A DNA stretch of 64,000 nt from Anaspis maculata (lineage: Eukaryota > Arthropoda > Insecta > Coleoptera > Scraptiidae): NCBI GenBank assembly GCA_949128115.1, contig OX421963.1:1-64000 (forward strand), in the 5' to 3' direction. This document shows, piece after piece, positions 1 to 11,390 of the stretch (position 1 is the stretch's first letter; every line of letters begins with the position of its first letter). A program made the translations under genes and the position numbers. Below the pieces are notes generated by a model. It ran no database searches. It worked only from the letters and a program-made list of their open reading frames with translations, and was not told the origin of the DNA.

Positions 1-58
1 GGAGAATGCTTTAAGAATGTTTTTACCCTGAACTGGCAGGTAAAGTGTCCATTACAAG

Positions 59-153
59 CGTCTTTTGACGCAGGAAAGTAAGATTTTCCTGCCTGGGCAG
101 GTAAAGACTTGACCTGCCTAGACAGGGAAATCTCACTTTTCTGCGTCAAGCGT
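59..153. repeat. Small palindrome (hairpin)
   Basis: Two arms around GACGCAGGAAAGTAAG and CTTTTCTGCGTCAAGCG fold back on each other about position 106, with a CCTGCC core near the centre. It is outside the large transposon-like unit that starts at 282. Probably a small foldback or MITE remnant. No coding potential is seen in 1-280. Confidence 0.6.
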
Positions 154-281
154 TTTTGTTTGCTGAAAATTTGCTGAAAACTGTTGGAAACCAGACTCAG
201 CAACGTGATATTTGCCAAATTGTGCCAGAATGACATTTCAGAATTCTGGTACCAATTTCTTTCCTTGTGGTTTATTGAGTA

Positions 282-1552
282 TGGAACGCCGTCGTGGACA
301 TAATAGAAATTCTCCGAGAGATTTATTTTTTGCACACTTTTATGAAAATCAGGCAACTTATTTATAAAATGTCCAGATTTATATACAAATGTTGTGCTTA
401 TTTAAAACTATTCTGCACTTATTGACAGAAACAGAGGTAGTTAAAAAAAAACTCAGCGCAAAATCTATATAAAAGCTCGACTAAAACGTTTTCACCAAAT
501 ATTCATAGTGCCTGCGCGCCGTTGTGGACAATATAAAAACCCCTGCCATATATTAATTTCGATCTGCTCTTATTGAAATTATTGGACTTATTTATACATT
601 TGCCTTGTTATTTATAGGAACTTTCGAACTTACTCTATAAGTTACGCACAAATTTTCACTCTAACCCTAACTAACTCATAAAAAAATAAATCTCTCAGCA
701 CGGGAAAAATTAATCACTCACGCGCAGTGGCACACACTGAGAGATTTATTTTTTGAAGAGCATCCGGCAACGCCGCATGTTCCCATTGCTCTGTCAGTGC
801 TTTTCTTTCGTTTGCATTTCAGTTGGCGTCACTGTCTCTCGTCAAAATTTTGACGTTATGTCGTTATGTCCCATTATTGTTATAAATATTTTATAAATTG
901 AAAATTGCCCAAATTGTGGAAAAAGGTCAATACATAAACAGGCTGACTGCACGACATCCAAGTGCAATCTCTCTTCTACTACAGCAGCAACACATCAGGC
1001 ACAACGCGGATCAGCTACCAACGCCTGAAGGGGCGTAACCAACCGAAAATATCCAGGGCCAAGGAACCAAAACCATCGAATAATCATCACAATCTCTTGT
1101 AGATAGAAAAGGTATGATTGAGCGCTACGGAAAAATCAAATCAACCATAATTTCATGTGTTTGTAGAATCGCAAACAGCAGGACGACGCCACCCTGTTCA
1201 TATGAACATTCAATACAGGAACTTGAGCTGACCAACACCGAGGTACAATCTATGATGGCAAAAATCACAGCGTGGAAAGAAGTTTCTTTTGCAAAATCAA
1301 CCACACGAAGTCAAACAGCAGAAGTCTCGAAATATTTAGCCTCCGGAGATCAATGATCAATACCTGCTGTCCGAAGAAAATTTGCAGTTGAACTAATCAA
1401 CTGTATTTTCACTTACCAGTGCAGGTTACTGCATGTAGGTAATACAAGCTTTGTAATAAAGTGAATGTGAAATTAAAAGAAAAAACGTCGATTTGCGATT
1501 TTATTCTGATATACAGGTATCCCCGGAACAAGGGTGACAAACTTCAGGGTCA
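282..1552 (+). repeat. Left terminal inverted repeat arm
   Basis: Mirror copy of 12541-13815. The motif GAGAGATTTATTTTTT occurs three times per arm in alternating orientation (316-331, 684-701 reversed, 738-755); the last two form a hairpin. The terminal motif CGCCGTCGTGGAC recurs imperfectly at about 525 as CGCCGTTGTGGAC, so the arm carries a subterminal copy of its own end. The arm contains an 80-codon ORF at 1114-1356. Confidence 0.75.
1114..1356 (+). CDS. 80-residue ORF in left arm, unknown
   Basis: An ATG ORF with no recognised domain. It has two cysteines near residues 15 and 28 and a basic, serine/threonine-rich C-terminus. Its only support is an identical translation in the opposite arm, which follows automatically from arm identity and so does not by itself prove coding. 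It may be a decayed fragment of a longer protein or chance. Confidence 0.25.
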   Translation: MIERYGKIKSTIISCVCRIANSRTTPPCSYEHSIQELELTNTEVQSMMAKITAWKEVSFAKSTTRSQTAEVSKYLASGDQ

Positions 1553-1717
1553 GCTAGGAGAACTGATTATTATGTTGGCAATTTCCAAATCCATACCTAC
1601 ATATTATGCAGCAGGAATCCCCCCAAGCTTGGTTCACCAAGCTCATAAGTTCTATCATCAAATTAAATTTCAACTCACAGTAGTGTTGGAAAACTGGTTT
1701 TTTACTCTCAGGTACTT

Positions 1718-2402
1718 AAATTAAAGAGAATTTAATTCTCTTTCTAAAAAAAATATTTTGAAATTTTTCAACCCCACCCCCTGTTCTTCCTAAAATTCTC
1801 TGAGTGTCCAAGTTAATATTCTTGACCTCCATTTCCCTTCAATACAGTAAACGTCATCCTGCACAGCATCGAAAGAGAAAATTTTCTATAAAAAAAGTGC
1901 CACCCAAATTTACCCCTTCGCTCCCCCCACCTGACCTCAAAAATTTAAAATGTCAATACCCACTTTGTAATACATCAAATTGAAGGAAATCGAATTCTCT
2001 CCCTGAAAAAGATTTTTTCACAATTTTTAAAGCCCCCCATTGCCCCCCTAGAATACTCCAAATAGCCAATTTATTGGGGAAGGGGTAGAAAATTTCAAAA
2101 AAAAATTTTTCGGAAAGAATTCAATTCCCTTAAATTTGATGTGTCACAAAGTAGGTGGTGTTTTGTTAAATTCGGGAGTTGAGGTGGGGGAGAGCAAAGG
2201 GGTGAATTTAGGTAGCACTTTTTCCACCGAAATTTTTTTTCTTCGATGCTATCTAGGATGACGCCAACTAAATTGAGAAAAAATTGAGGGGTCCAGAATA
2301 TAAAATGGGACAGTCAGAGATATTTTAGAGAAAAGGGGGTGGGGTTGAAAATTTTGAAAATATTTTTTTCGGAAAGAAAATTTAATTTTCTTTAATTTGA
2401 TG
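1718..2402. repeat. Foldback repeat, about 340 bp arms
   Basis: Both halves contain stretches such as AATTTAATTCTCTTT, CAACCCCACCCCC and CATCAAATT in opposite orientation, centred near 2062. Each arm itself looks like two related tandem units, because the C-rich and AATTnAATTCT blocks recur twice per arm. AT-rich with C-tracts. No coding sequence is seen; short ORFs here are chance. Confidence 0.6.
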
Positions 2403-3470
2403 TATCGCAAGGTAGGTAGTGTCATTTGAAATTTCAAAGTTGGGGTGAGTGGGGGCGAGGGGGGTGAATATAGAAATTTGCCAATGTATGTTTTGGATGT
2501 CCCCCTCGATATAAAAATCGATCTGTTTTTGCTCGAAAAAATATTCACTAGGAATCGGGAGTTATTGCAGGTGGATAGTTTTCAAATGATCACCCGGTAT
2601 ATGAGCAAATCTCATATATTTTGAGCTTTTAGCTGTTTCAGACATAATTTTGTTAATTTTCATCATATTTTTTCAATTTTTGCGCTGCAATTCAAGTATA
2701 ACATTCCTCAAGTGGAATGTTAGGTATATTCTTTCTCAAGTTGAAAGAATTTTTTCATCATCAGAAACTAATGGACTGATGTCCAGGACAAGGCATCAGC
2801 GAGAAAGCTACTGAAAGTCGGCAACTGCAGCTGCAAAATATTTTTGAATATGTCTGTACTTAGTTTTGTGTTTATTTCAAGGTTTATTTTCTCAAAATTA
2901 CATGGAAGGGTCGGAATTATTGCCCTCAACGAAGTTCTTTTTCTTAACTTGATTAAAAGAGTATTTCATTGTTGAATTCATTTAGATTACCTACCTACTT
3001 TTTTGAAGATGAGCGATTTGTTATAAATAGAGGTAGGTAGTTAGTATGGAACTTCTCATATAGGCGGTTCCCTTTTGCTCGCAGCTCGTGCGCAGGTCTT
3101 CAAGCATACAAGCTCACTGGTTCAATTGGCTGTTCAACCGGGAGCGCTTTATCGATCGGGCTGGTTGGGATTGGGGTTGACGACGGCGAGGACCCAGGTC
3201 AATGAGAATGGCTATACCTAAGCATTAGCAACTATCTAATTAGGGCTTTATTAAATTTCATCAGATTTTCAAAATGTTTTTTTTATTTGTTTTTTTTACG
3301 AAATGTTAATTGTGATGTGGATAGTCATAATAAAAAAATTGACCTCATATATCTTTTGCTAATCTCATATATATTTCTCAGGTGTCTCATATACATATAT
3401 GATTCAAAAAAATCTGGCAACCCTACTTATGAGTAAGTTGCCTATCCTCTTCATGGATTTTATGTCAACG
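2403..3470. other. No gene; AT-rich with CTCATATA motifs
   Basis: Noncoding by inspection. The motif CTCATATA/TATATGAG recurs near 2600-2625 and 3345-3400, suggesting remnants of a short dispersed repeat flanking this stretch. Nothing else is supportable. Confidence 0.4.
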
Positions 3471-3474
3471 TCCC

Positions 3475-3625
3475 TCAAATGCAAACAGCGACCACCAAAT
3501 CGCCATACGACCTGATTGAAGTTTGGAGTAAGCATCTGTTCGGCCCGTAAATAGGACAATCGAACATTATGTGGCAGAGGCTTTCTGGTTCATTCAAATT
3601 GCAGACTGTGCACAGTTCTTCATTT
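3475..3625 (-). pseudogene. LINE ORF2 C-terminal Cys-rich fragment
   Basis: The minus strand encodes a peptide of the pattern C-x2-C-N-L-N-E-P-E-S, then H-I-M-F-D-C-P-I-Y. This is the cysteine/histidine-rich motif found at the C-terminus of many insect LINE reverse-transcriptase proteins. Only about 50 codons are readable and a stop follows. It is a scrap of a non-LTR retrotransposon; its clade cannot be assigned. Confidence 0.5.
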
Positions 3626-3639
3626 CAAGTACATTGATT

Positions 3640-4740
3640 TGAGCCCCTCCAGAGTGAAAATTAGTGCCGTGCATGGTCGATCAGAGACATCATCTTCACT
3701 ATGGTTGGCAGCTTCTCGCTGATTGATAGTGCTGGGCTAGGTAAGCAAGGAGTGACCACTGAAGAAAATGATGGTCAAGCGGTGAAGCGCAGCAGTACTG
3801 TAGAGAATGGAATGAAAATGCCCACTGTCGAGTGGCGCCTGTGAGGTTAAGAAAAGATACTTTATTAGATGGACAAAAACTTATTGATCTAGTGTGTTTT
3901 TTTACTAAACCAGTAACATTCAACATATAATCGACAAGCCCACACACAGTCAGGGAAATGCTGAGAAAAAATAAATAAATAAAAATAGACTGTTTAATTG
4001 GTCTTATGACCAAGGCAAAACGCAATGACGTGGCAGTACGGGCTAACGCCTCATGCCAAAATCAAAATTGGAAAAAAAAAAACTTATTGAGTTGGATTGC
4101 TTGAGGCACCATTGAGTGCACTGCGTTGGAAACTTAATTTCCCCGGCCCAAATTCTTCTTTTCAAAACTTTTATCCCCTGGGACCATCCACCCCTGCGGG
4201 AAATTGAGGAAAAGTTTCATTTCGGAAAAATTTCCGGTGGTGTAGAAGATAGATAGATGGATAGATAGGTGGAAAATTTATTTTCTGCAATCACAATTAC
4301 AGGATTGGGCGGGAATAGTGAAACAACTCCCCTTGTATCTGTACCATGCACTGGACAATTTCCACAAAATTTACTTGCGTCAATAAGTAATGATAATAAT
4401 AATTGTTACGCATGTGCGTTAATGACGGCTTCCTCGACCACTGATACTAATACTTGACAGGCTGTTTACGATGACTTATTGGTTCGATATTTTATCGTTC
4501 GATGGCTAACCATGCGATTACAAATTGATGAAACGGTTCAGACACTGACTATGGAAGCTCATAGGGGAAGTTTTATTGGATACCAAACTGTATGTATGTA
4601 TTGCATGGTGATTTTATATCAGCTGACTTCTGCAGGCCCCCGACAGATCAGAGAAAATTATACACCGGTAGTGCGTTGGCGCTTTTATGGCCTACCGCCC
4701 TAGTGGGGTGCGCGCGCTGATGGTGCGCGCATGGTGCTGC
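3640..4740. other. No gene recognised
   Basis: AT-rich noncoding sequence with scattered short ORFs that resemble nothing known. A short run of GATA/GATAG repeats lies near 4248-4268, and a GC-rich small hairpin (GGTGCGCGCGCTGATGGTGCGCGC) lies at about 4706-4730. Confidence 0.4.
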
Positions 4741-4748
4741 TACAGGTA

Positions 4749-4898
4749 GCGGCTCTCATATGGGCATGTGGCGGAGGAACTGTTGTCTCCTCGGTAGCTT
4801 AGTGGTAGAGTACCCCATCCGGCAAATGGAAGACGCGGGTTCGATTCCCGCTCGAGGTAAGACACTTTTTCTCCGCCACATGCCCATATAAGAGCCGC
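4749..4898. repeat. Hairpin arms enclosing the tRNA-like gene
   Basis: 28 bp arms at 4749-4776 and 4871-4898 are reverse complements with one mismatch (core CTCCGCCACATGCCCAT) and enclose the tRNA-like sequence almost symmetrically. A transcript would form a long stem with the tRNA fold in its loop. It may be a foldback insertion into, or a small transposon built around, a tRNA. Confidence 0.6.
4788..4858 (+). tRNA. tRNA-Ala-like (anticodon GGC)
   Basis: A cloverleaf can be drawn: acceptor stem TCCTCGG / TCGAGGT (6 of 7 pairs, one G-T), a D arm containing AGTGGTAG, an anticodon stem CCAT/ATGG with loop CCGGCAA placing GGC at 4821-4823, and a perfect T arm GCGGG-TTCGATT-CCCGC. Box A (TAGCTTAGTGG) and box B (GGTTCGATTCC), the Pol III promoter elements, are intact. 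The first acceptor pair is a T-T mismatch and the anticodon stem has a C-A closing mismatch. That, and GGC being a rare Ala anticodon in animals, favour a tRNA-derived repeat or pseudogene over a working tRNA. Confidence 0.55.
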
Positions 4899-5145
4899 CA
4901 CACATCCTCGTCGACAAATCCTATGCAACCTATAGACATTTTTCTCTCCAGATTCGAAAAAAAAGAGGGGTTAATGGCAGTCAGAGTAGTAGGACATGGG
5001 TTTTATGGTGACCATGCACTGTCGAGTTGATTCGTCAAAGACTTCCATGGTTATTCTGTCACAAAAGGCATAATCTTCGTTTTATGAATAGCTATACCTG
5101 TCTATATTCGTCTGAACACGTGTCGAAATAGGTATACCAAATAAC

Positions 5146-7117
5146 TACAGGGTGATTCACCACCAAATGGACATAGCTTAAGGGTAGGTCCAGTTTTTCC
5201 AGGCAAACCAGGATCTGGTCTTAAAATTTTTCTAAAGCTGTTCGTTTCGAAGCTACAGGGTGATTTATGTATTTCGTAGAATTTTTTGACAAGCTGTATC
5301 TTCAGAACGATCAAATGGATTAGATTAAAATTTCCTGGGTTAATTCTTCTATTGATAGCTGACACGTATATCGTCCTATCAAACAGTTCAAAATTTCCAT
5401 GGCCGGCCTCGAGGCCGGCCTTTACAAAAAATGTCAAACCTTTTCCCAAAAAAAGACATTTTGTATGCATATTTTTCCAAATTCATTTTCATAGTCAGAA
5501 AAAAATTGTTTGACACCATTGAGCTGTCAATAAAATTTTGACAATCCTGCAGATTTTTGAGGTTGGGATTTTGTTATAAATTGATGATCCAAAATAATTT
5601 CAAATGATCTATTATGACCTTAAATTTCAGCTGTTTCGGAAAGAAAATAAAAAATCATGAAATTCAGCTCGAAAATAAGAATGTTTATACAAGACAAGAG
5701 TAATTTCCAAGTTCCATGAGAATCCCTCCATTAATAACTGATTTCAATATGGCGACCAAGATGGCGGCGGAATAATGAATTCCACCTCGAATTCCACCTT
5801 GAAAATAAGAGTGTTTATACAAGACAAGAGTGAGTTCCAAGTTTCATGACAATCCCTCCACTGATAACAGATTTCAATATGGCGGCCAAGATGGCGGTGC
5901 AACCATGTAATCCAATCTGCCCACTGACCACCCACGAGGATCTGAGGTACCCATTGGAGAAAGTTCCAGGGCTCTAGATTCATTCCCCGAGAAGTTCAAC
6001 TTCTTAGAAGTGGACAAGAAATCTTTGTTTTTTGATAATAATAGTGATAACTATGTATGTATAAAAAAAATAATGCCCATTGGCCACCCTCGGGAACATA
6101 AGCTGTCCATCAGACGAAGTTCCAAGGCTCTAGCTTCATTCCCCGAGGAGGAGTTCAACTTCTTAGAAGTGAACAGTAAATCTTCATTTTTTGATAATAA
6201 TAATGATAACTATATATGCATGGATAAAAAAAAATTGCCCATTGGCCACCCTTGGGGAAATCAGCTATCCATCAAAAAAAGTTCCAAGGCTCTAACTTCA
6301 TTCCCCGAGGAGTACAACTTCTTAATTTCTACACGGACAGACAGAGACGGACAGACAGACAGACGGATAGACAGACAAACCGGCCATATAAGCGTCATTT
6401 TCTTACGAAAATGCGCTAAAAATAAATCACTTTTTCTCAGTAGTTACTAACGTTAGTAACAAAAAATTTCATCAGATTTTTCAAAAAAATTTTGTTACGT
6501 CCCTCAACTTCACTCTTATCCCACATTGAGCTTAAATTGAGGGACGTGGCATGAATTTTTCGAAAATTTTGATGAACTTTTTATTATTGCTTCTAAGAAA
6601 ACGGCCGAAGTCCAAAGCCATGATAGATCATAATTTTTCAAATAAATGAAATTATTAATTTACAAAAAATCCTTACCTCAAAAATTTTCAGGATTATCAA
6701 AATTTTCTTGACAGCTAAAATGGTGCCAAGCAATTTTTGCGATATTAATGGCATGTTTTATTCGGATTTTGAATTTGTAAATGGATTTAAAAAAATATGC
6801 ATACAGAATGTCTTGTTTTGAAAAAAGCTTTGAAGTTTTTTCATCAAGGCCGGCCCTGGAAATTTCAAACTGCTTGATGAGGCGTTGTGTCAGCTAATAG
6901 AAGAATTAATCCACGAAATTTCATTCGGATCCATTGGATCGCTCTAAGATCGCTGGATCGCAGATTGTTCAAAAAATCTACGAAATACATGAATATCACC
7001 CTGCAACTCCAAAACGAACAGCGTTAGAAAAATTTCAAAGCCATGCAGATCCTGGTTTGCCTTGAAAAACTGGACCTACTCTTGGGCTATGTCCATTTGG
7101 TGGTGAATAACCCTGTA
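5146..7117. mobile_element. TACAGGGTGATTCACC foldback element, copy 1
   Basis: The ends TACAGGGTGATTC...GAATAACCCTGTA are inverted. The arms pair over at least 400 bp, with landmarks such as ATGGACATAGC near 5166 and GCTATGTCCAT near 7087, and CCAGGATCTGG against CCAGGTTTGCC-like sequence. The same family occurs at 36867-38095. This copy is longer because a minisatellite-bearing cassette (about 5657-6420) sits between its arms. No transposase is present, so it is non-autonomous. The flanks do not give a clear target duplication. Confidence 0.65.
5657..6420 (+). repeat. 118 bp-repeat cassette inside foldback, copy 1
   Basis: It holds two units of a repeat containing CAATATGGCGGCCAAGATGG (at about 5747 and 5877). 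Three imperfect units of about 160 bp around AAGTTCCAAGGCTCTAG follow (about 5961, 6117, 6279), then a GACAGACGGA tract ending ACCGGCCATATAA. The same order of modules is seen at 10660-11390. The ORF spanning 6010-6450 is only the 160 bp repeat read through; its repeated peptide is not evidence for a gene. Confidence 0.6.
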
Positions 7118-7511
7118 TATGTCGCTCACGTTTTAAATTAAGTAAGTAGAATAACTTTTTGGATCGAGCAAAAATAAAGTGCAATAAGCTGGAGCGCTGG
7201 GAGGATACGGTTGATGGCCACTGATAGTTTCAGGTGCCATCAACTGTAGTCGTAGTCCCCCAGTTTGTCACTCTACTTTTGATCCAAAAAGTCATACGTA
7301 AAATAAAAAGTGAACAGGATATAACTCCAAATTTCCTACCACACGGTGAACGGTGAAAAATACATTAGGGGTTTCTGATGCGACTAAAAAAGTTGTTGAC
7401 GGGAATCGGTTTTGTTTTATTTTTTTCGTCAAGAAGAAACTTCTCCAAAAAGAAAATGTACGGGCATTGCTATCAAATTTCAAAAATTTCCAAAAAATTG
7501 TGGAAATTCTT
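7118..7511. other. No gene recognised
   Basis: Noncoding spacer between two foldbacks. A short inverted pair GTAGAATAACTTTTTGGATC / GATCCAAAAAGTCATACG lies at about 7145-7295, so part of this stretch is itself a small palindrome. Confidence 0.35.
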
Positions 7512-7776
7512 TATTTTGATTTTTGAAAATTCAAAAACTGGATAGCATCGACAATGTATCTTTCCTCAAGAAAGTCGCATGCCAAATTTGAAGTTTCCAT
7601 TTAAAAAAAAAGGTACAAAAAATGATTTCTACTAATTCACTTTTTCATGTCTGCGAGAAATCATCTTTGGTACTTTTTTTTGAAAATAGAAAGTTCAAAT
7701 TTGGCATGCGACTTTCTTGAGGAAAGATTCATTGTCGATGCTATCTGGTTTTTGAATTTTTAAAAATCGAAATATA
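7512..7776. repeat. Palindrome with about 110 bp arms
   Basis: The arms share TCGACAATG, CTTTCCTCAAGAAAGTCGCATGCC and its complement, and TTGAAGTTTCC/GAAAGTTCAAA, folding about position 7645. AT-rich, noncoding. A typical small MITE-like foldback. Confidence 0.65.
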
Positions 7777-7889
7777 ACCTAATACTTAGGTGTCGTAGGA
7801 AATTCTACGGTTCAAGGTACATAGTAGCATAAAGCCTAGAAGATACAATAATTACGGATAATTATGAATTATTTTCCAAAAATCGTGGA

Positions 7890-10570
7890 AAATAGCCAAG
7901 TCGGCGATACCTATTCCGTCACGGTTCGTCGAATTCGAACCCAATGGAGCGCCGGGTGTGAAAAAAGCGTCGCGACACCTTCTGAGGTAATCAGGATTAT
8001 TATATTTAGAAACCGATGAAGGCAGATGGTTAATCGTCCGATTTCGATCAGAAACTGTGCCAAGGTAAATTTCGATGGCACGTCCCGTTTTCGAGTCATG
8101 ATTTTTTTAGCTTTTTTTTTTATTTTCTTGATTTTTTCCGAAAAATTGCCACAGTTGGCGTCAGTGTGACCGAAGTGCACGAATTCGTGAAAACTTTCCG
8201 GTCTTCGTGTCACCGTGCTTTTTTTCCGACACAAGTTCAAGGAAAAAATGATCTGAACTTATAAGTTGCCCAAAAGTGGTTTCGACGGTCAACTTGGACC
8301 AAAATGAATGCGGTTTTTTGTAAAAAGCAACTCAGCGATATTTCGTCACGGTTCGTTGAATTTGGACCCGATGGGGCGCCCGAATGTGAAAAAGAGCGTC
8401 GCGACGCCCACTGAGGTAATCGGGATTGAAGATATTCAGAAACCGATGAGGCGAGTCGGCGGTTGATCGTCCGATTTCAAACAGAAAAAGCCCCGAGGTG
8501 GTCTAAGCCCGAAGTGAACTTTGATGACATGCCCCGTTCTCGAGTTATACTGGTTTTTTGTGTTTTTTTCCGAAAAATTGCCACAGTTGGCGTCATCGTC
8601 AGTGTGGTCGAAATGCTCGAATTAGTGACAATTTTCCGGCCTTCGTGTCACCGTGCATTTTTTCCGACACAAGTTGAAGAAAAAAATGACCTGAATACTT
8701 ATAAGTTATACCCAAAATGGTTTCGACGGTCAACCTGAACCAAAAAAATGCGTTTTTTTGCAAAAAAAAAAAATGGAAAACGACCAAGTCGGCGATATTT
8801 CGTCACGGTTCGTCGCGGGGCGCCCGAATGTGAAAAATGCGAGCGAGCGCCCTCTGCTGAGGTATACAGGGTGGTCCATTCTAGCGTAATTATCCCATAG
8901 CGGTCTTACCGTTCAAGATAGAGAAAAAGATGTAAAAAAGAAGTTATATGGTTTGATGAGACCTATAACCTAAAATTATTTTCAGCTATACAGGGTGTCC
9001 CATTTTGACGGGATCAACAAAACGTCAATTTTTTTAAATAGGACAGCCTATATTTTTTTGCATTTTCGGATTTAGCTTTTTCAACTGTCTTATGCCTGTA
9101 TTTTTGTTTTCCAATTGTGTGGCAGTGCTACCAACTAAAAATTGAAAACTGAAAAAAATCGCATTTCCACAGTTATCTTGAAAAAATCGTAGCGGCCTTG
9201 CTTTTCAAAACTAAGAGATGAAACTTGACATGGTGATAGTCAAGTCAAAGACCAATATTCCAATGTCAAAAAATTGCGATTTCTTGATACAGGGCGTTCA
9301 CAAAAAAAAATCAAACTTTATAATTTTCAAAGTCTCATAACTCATTTTTTTCAAATAGCATGCCCCTAATTTTATAACGTTATCTGATAGCTTTTTTTAT
9401 CCTCTTTCATTTTTACTAGGGATACCCTACCCTTAAACTCCATTTTTTTCGAGATAATCGGAAATTTTCACAAAATTTGTGATTTTTTTATTTTTTTTTT
9501 CACAAATTGAGTTGGCCGTGATGAATGACAGACAAGCCAAATAGTACGCAACTCTCAGTTAGTCAGTCTGAATATTGTCGAACAAAGAAAAATGACTTTA
9601 CGCGAGAGAAAATGATTGATATGATATTCTGGTAATGATCCCGATATCCAGGATCCCAATTTGTTTTTTTCTGAGTTGAAGCCATTTTCTTTTGTTCGAC
9701 AATATTCAGACTGACTAATTGAGCGTTGCGTACTATTTGGCTTGTCTGTCATTCATCACGGCCAACTCAATTTGTGGAAAAAAATAAAAAAATCACAAAT
9801 TTTGTGAAATATTCCGATTATCTCGAAAAAAATGAAGTTTAAGGGTAGGGTACCCCTAGTAAAAATGAAAGAGGATAAAAAAAGCTATCAGATAACGTTA
9901 TAAAATTAGGGGCATGCTGTTTGAAAAAAATGAGTTATGAGACTTTGAAAATTATAAAGTTTGATTTTTTTTTGTGAACGCCCTGTATCAAGAAATCGCA
10001 AATTTTTGACATTGGTATATTGGTCTGTGACTTGACTATCATCATGTCAAGTTTCATCTCTTAGTTTTGAAAAGCAAGGCCGCTACGATTTTTTCAAGAT
10101 AACTGTAGAAATGCGATTTTTTTCAGTTTTTAATTTTTAGTTGGTAGCACTGCCACACAATTCAAAAACAAAAATACAGACATAAGACAGTTGAAGAAGC
10201 TGAATCCGAAAATGCAAAAAAATATAGGGTGTTCTATTTAAAAAAATTGACGCTTTGTTGATCCCGTTAAAATGGGACACCTGTATAGCTGAAAATAATT
10301 TTAGGTTATAGGTCTCGTCAAACCATATAACTTCTTCCTTACATCTTTTTCTCTATCTTGAAGGGTAAGACCGCTATGGGATAATTACGCTAGGATGGAC
10401 CACCCTGTAGGTAATCGGGATTGAAGATATCTGGAAGTCCATGAAGGCAGTCGGTTGAGCGTACTTCAAACAGAAAGTGCTCAGAGGTAAATTTCGATGG
10501 CACGGCCCGTTCTCGAGTTATAACGTTTTTTTTATTTTATTTTTTATTTTTGGAGTTTTTTTGAAAACCG
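7890..10570 (+). repeat. Tandem array of 430-460 bp units
   Basis: Landmarks recur in the same order: GGCGATA, CGTCACGGTTCGT (7918, 8345, 8802), GTGAAAAA..GCG, CTGAGGTAATC, CCGATGA..GG, GATGGCACG/GATGACATG, and TCTCGAGTTATA. Spacing of the CGTCACGG motif is 427 and 457 bp. Three units are visible; the third is interrupted by the foldback at 8865-10409 and resumes after it. ORFs inside (for example 7911-8240 minus, 8463-8738 plus) are repeat-borne and not supported as genes. Confidence 0.65.
8865..10409. mobile_element. 1.5 kb foldback inserted in the tandem array
   Basis: An almost perfect inverted repeat from TACAGGGTGGTCCAT to ATGGACCACCCTGTA, with long arms of about 740 bp meeting near 9640. 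The direct repeat GGTA lies at 8861-8864 and 10410-10413. The neighbouring array units show the uninterrupted target CTGAGGTAATC (7983, 8412), whereas here it is split as CTGAGGTA / GGTAATCGGG. This is strong evidence for a real insertion with a 4 bp duplication. There is no coding sequence, so it is a non-autonomous element mobilised in trans. Confidence 0.8.
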
Positions 10571-10659
10571 GCTTAAGTGGTCAAGGTGAGTCCAAAAGGT
10601 ATGGATTATTGGAGTTTTCCAACCTCTGAGCTTCCATGCATTTTAAGTTGCGCTAAGTT

Positions 10660-11390
10660 GGCTAAAAAATTTCAATATGGCGGCCAAGATGGCGGCCAAA
10701 TCATGAAATTCAGCTCCAAAATAAGAATGTTCATACAAGACAAGAGTGAGTTCCAAGTTCCATGACAATCCCTCCATTAATGAGAGATTTCCATATGGCG
10801 ACCAAGATGGCGGCGGAATCATGAAATTTAGCTTGAAAATAAAAATGATCATACGTGACAAGGGTAACTTCCAAGTTTCATGAAAATCGTTACACTAATA
10901 AGATATTTCAATATGGCGGCCAAGATGGCGGCGGAATCATGAAATTTAGCTTGAAAATAAGAATGATCTTACAAGACAAGGGTAACTTCCAAGTTTCATG
11001 AAAATCGTTCCACTAATAAGATATTTCAATATGGCGGCCAAGATGGCGGCGAAATCATGAAATTTAGCTTAAAAATAAGAATGATCATACAATAAGACAA
11101 GGGTAACTTTCAAGTTTCATGGAAATCGTTTCACTAATAAGGAATTTCAATATGGCGGCCAAGATGGCAGCGTCACTATGAAATACAGTCTGCCCATAGG
11201 CCACCCTTGAGGGCCTAAGCTATTAATCGGAAAAAGTTCTAAGGCTCTAGCTTCATTTCCCGAGAAGGAGTACAAAACTATTCTAAACTTTTACACGGAC
11301 AGATAGACAGACGGACAAACCGGCCATATAAACATCATTTTCTATCGAAACATGCTGAAAAGTGGCAATTGACAGAAAAAGTCGCAATTA
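10660..11390 (+). repeat. 118 bp minisatellite cassette, copy 2
   Basis: Five units carrying ATATGGCGGCCAAGATGGCGGC begin near 10675, 10793, 10911, 11029 and 11150 (period 118, last 121). They also share AAATTTAGCTTGAAAATAAGAATGATC blocks. One degenerate AAGTTCTAAGGCTCTAGC module and a GACAGACGGACAAACCGGCCATATAA tail follow, as in the copy at 5657-6420. Both copies are in the same orientation. Noncoding. Confidence 0.7.

Noticed and set aside
1114..1356. Identical 80-codon ORFs in both arms as proof of a conserved gene
   Set aside because: Identity follows from arm identity; without copies elsewhere it gives no independent evidence of coding.
4740..4928. 62-codon minus-strand ORF over the tRNA-like locus
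   Set aside because: Peptides of this kind (RESNPRLP...LSYRG) are the usual false translation of tRNA genes on the opposite strand.
6010..6450. 146-codon ORF with repeated SSKALASFPEE-like peptide
   Set aside because: It is the 160 bp tandem repeat read through; the period nearly preserves frame and the same module at 10660-11390 is not open.
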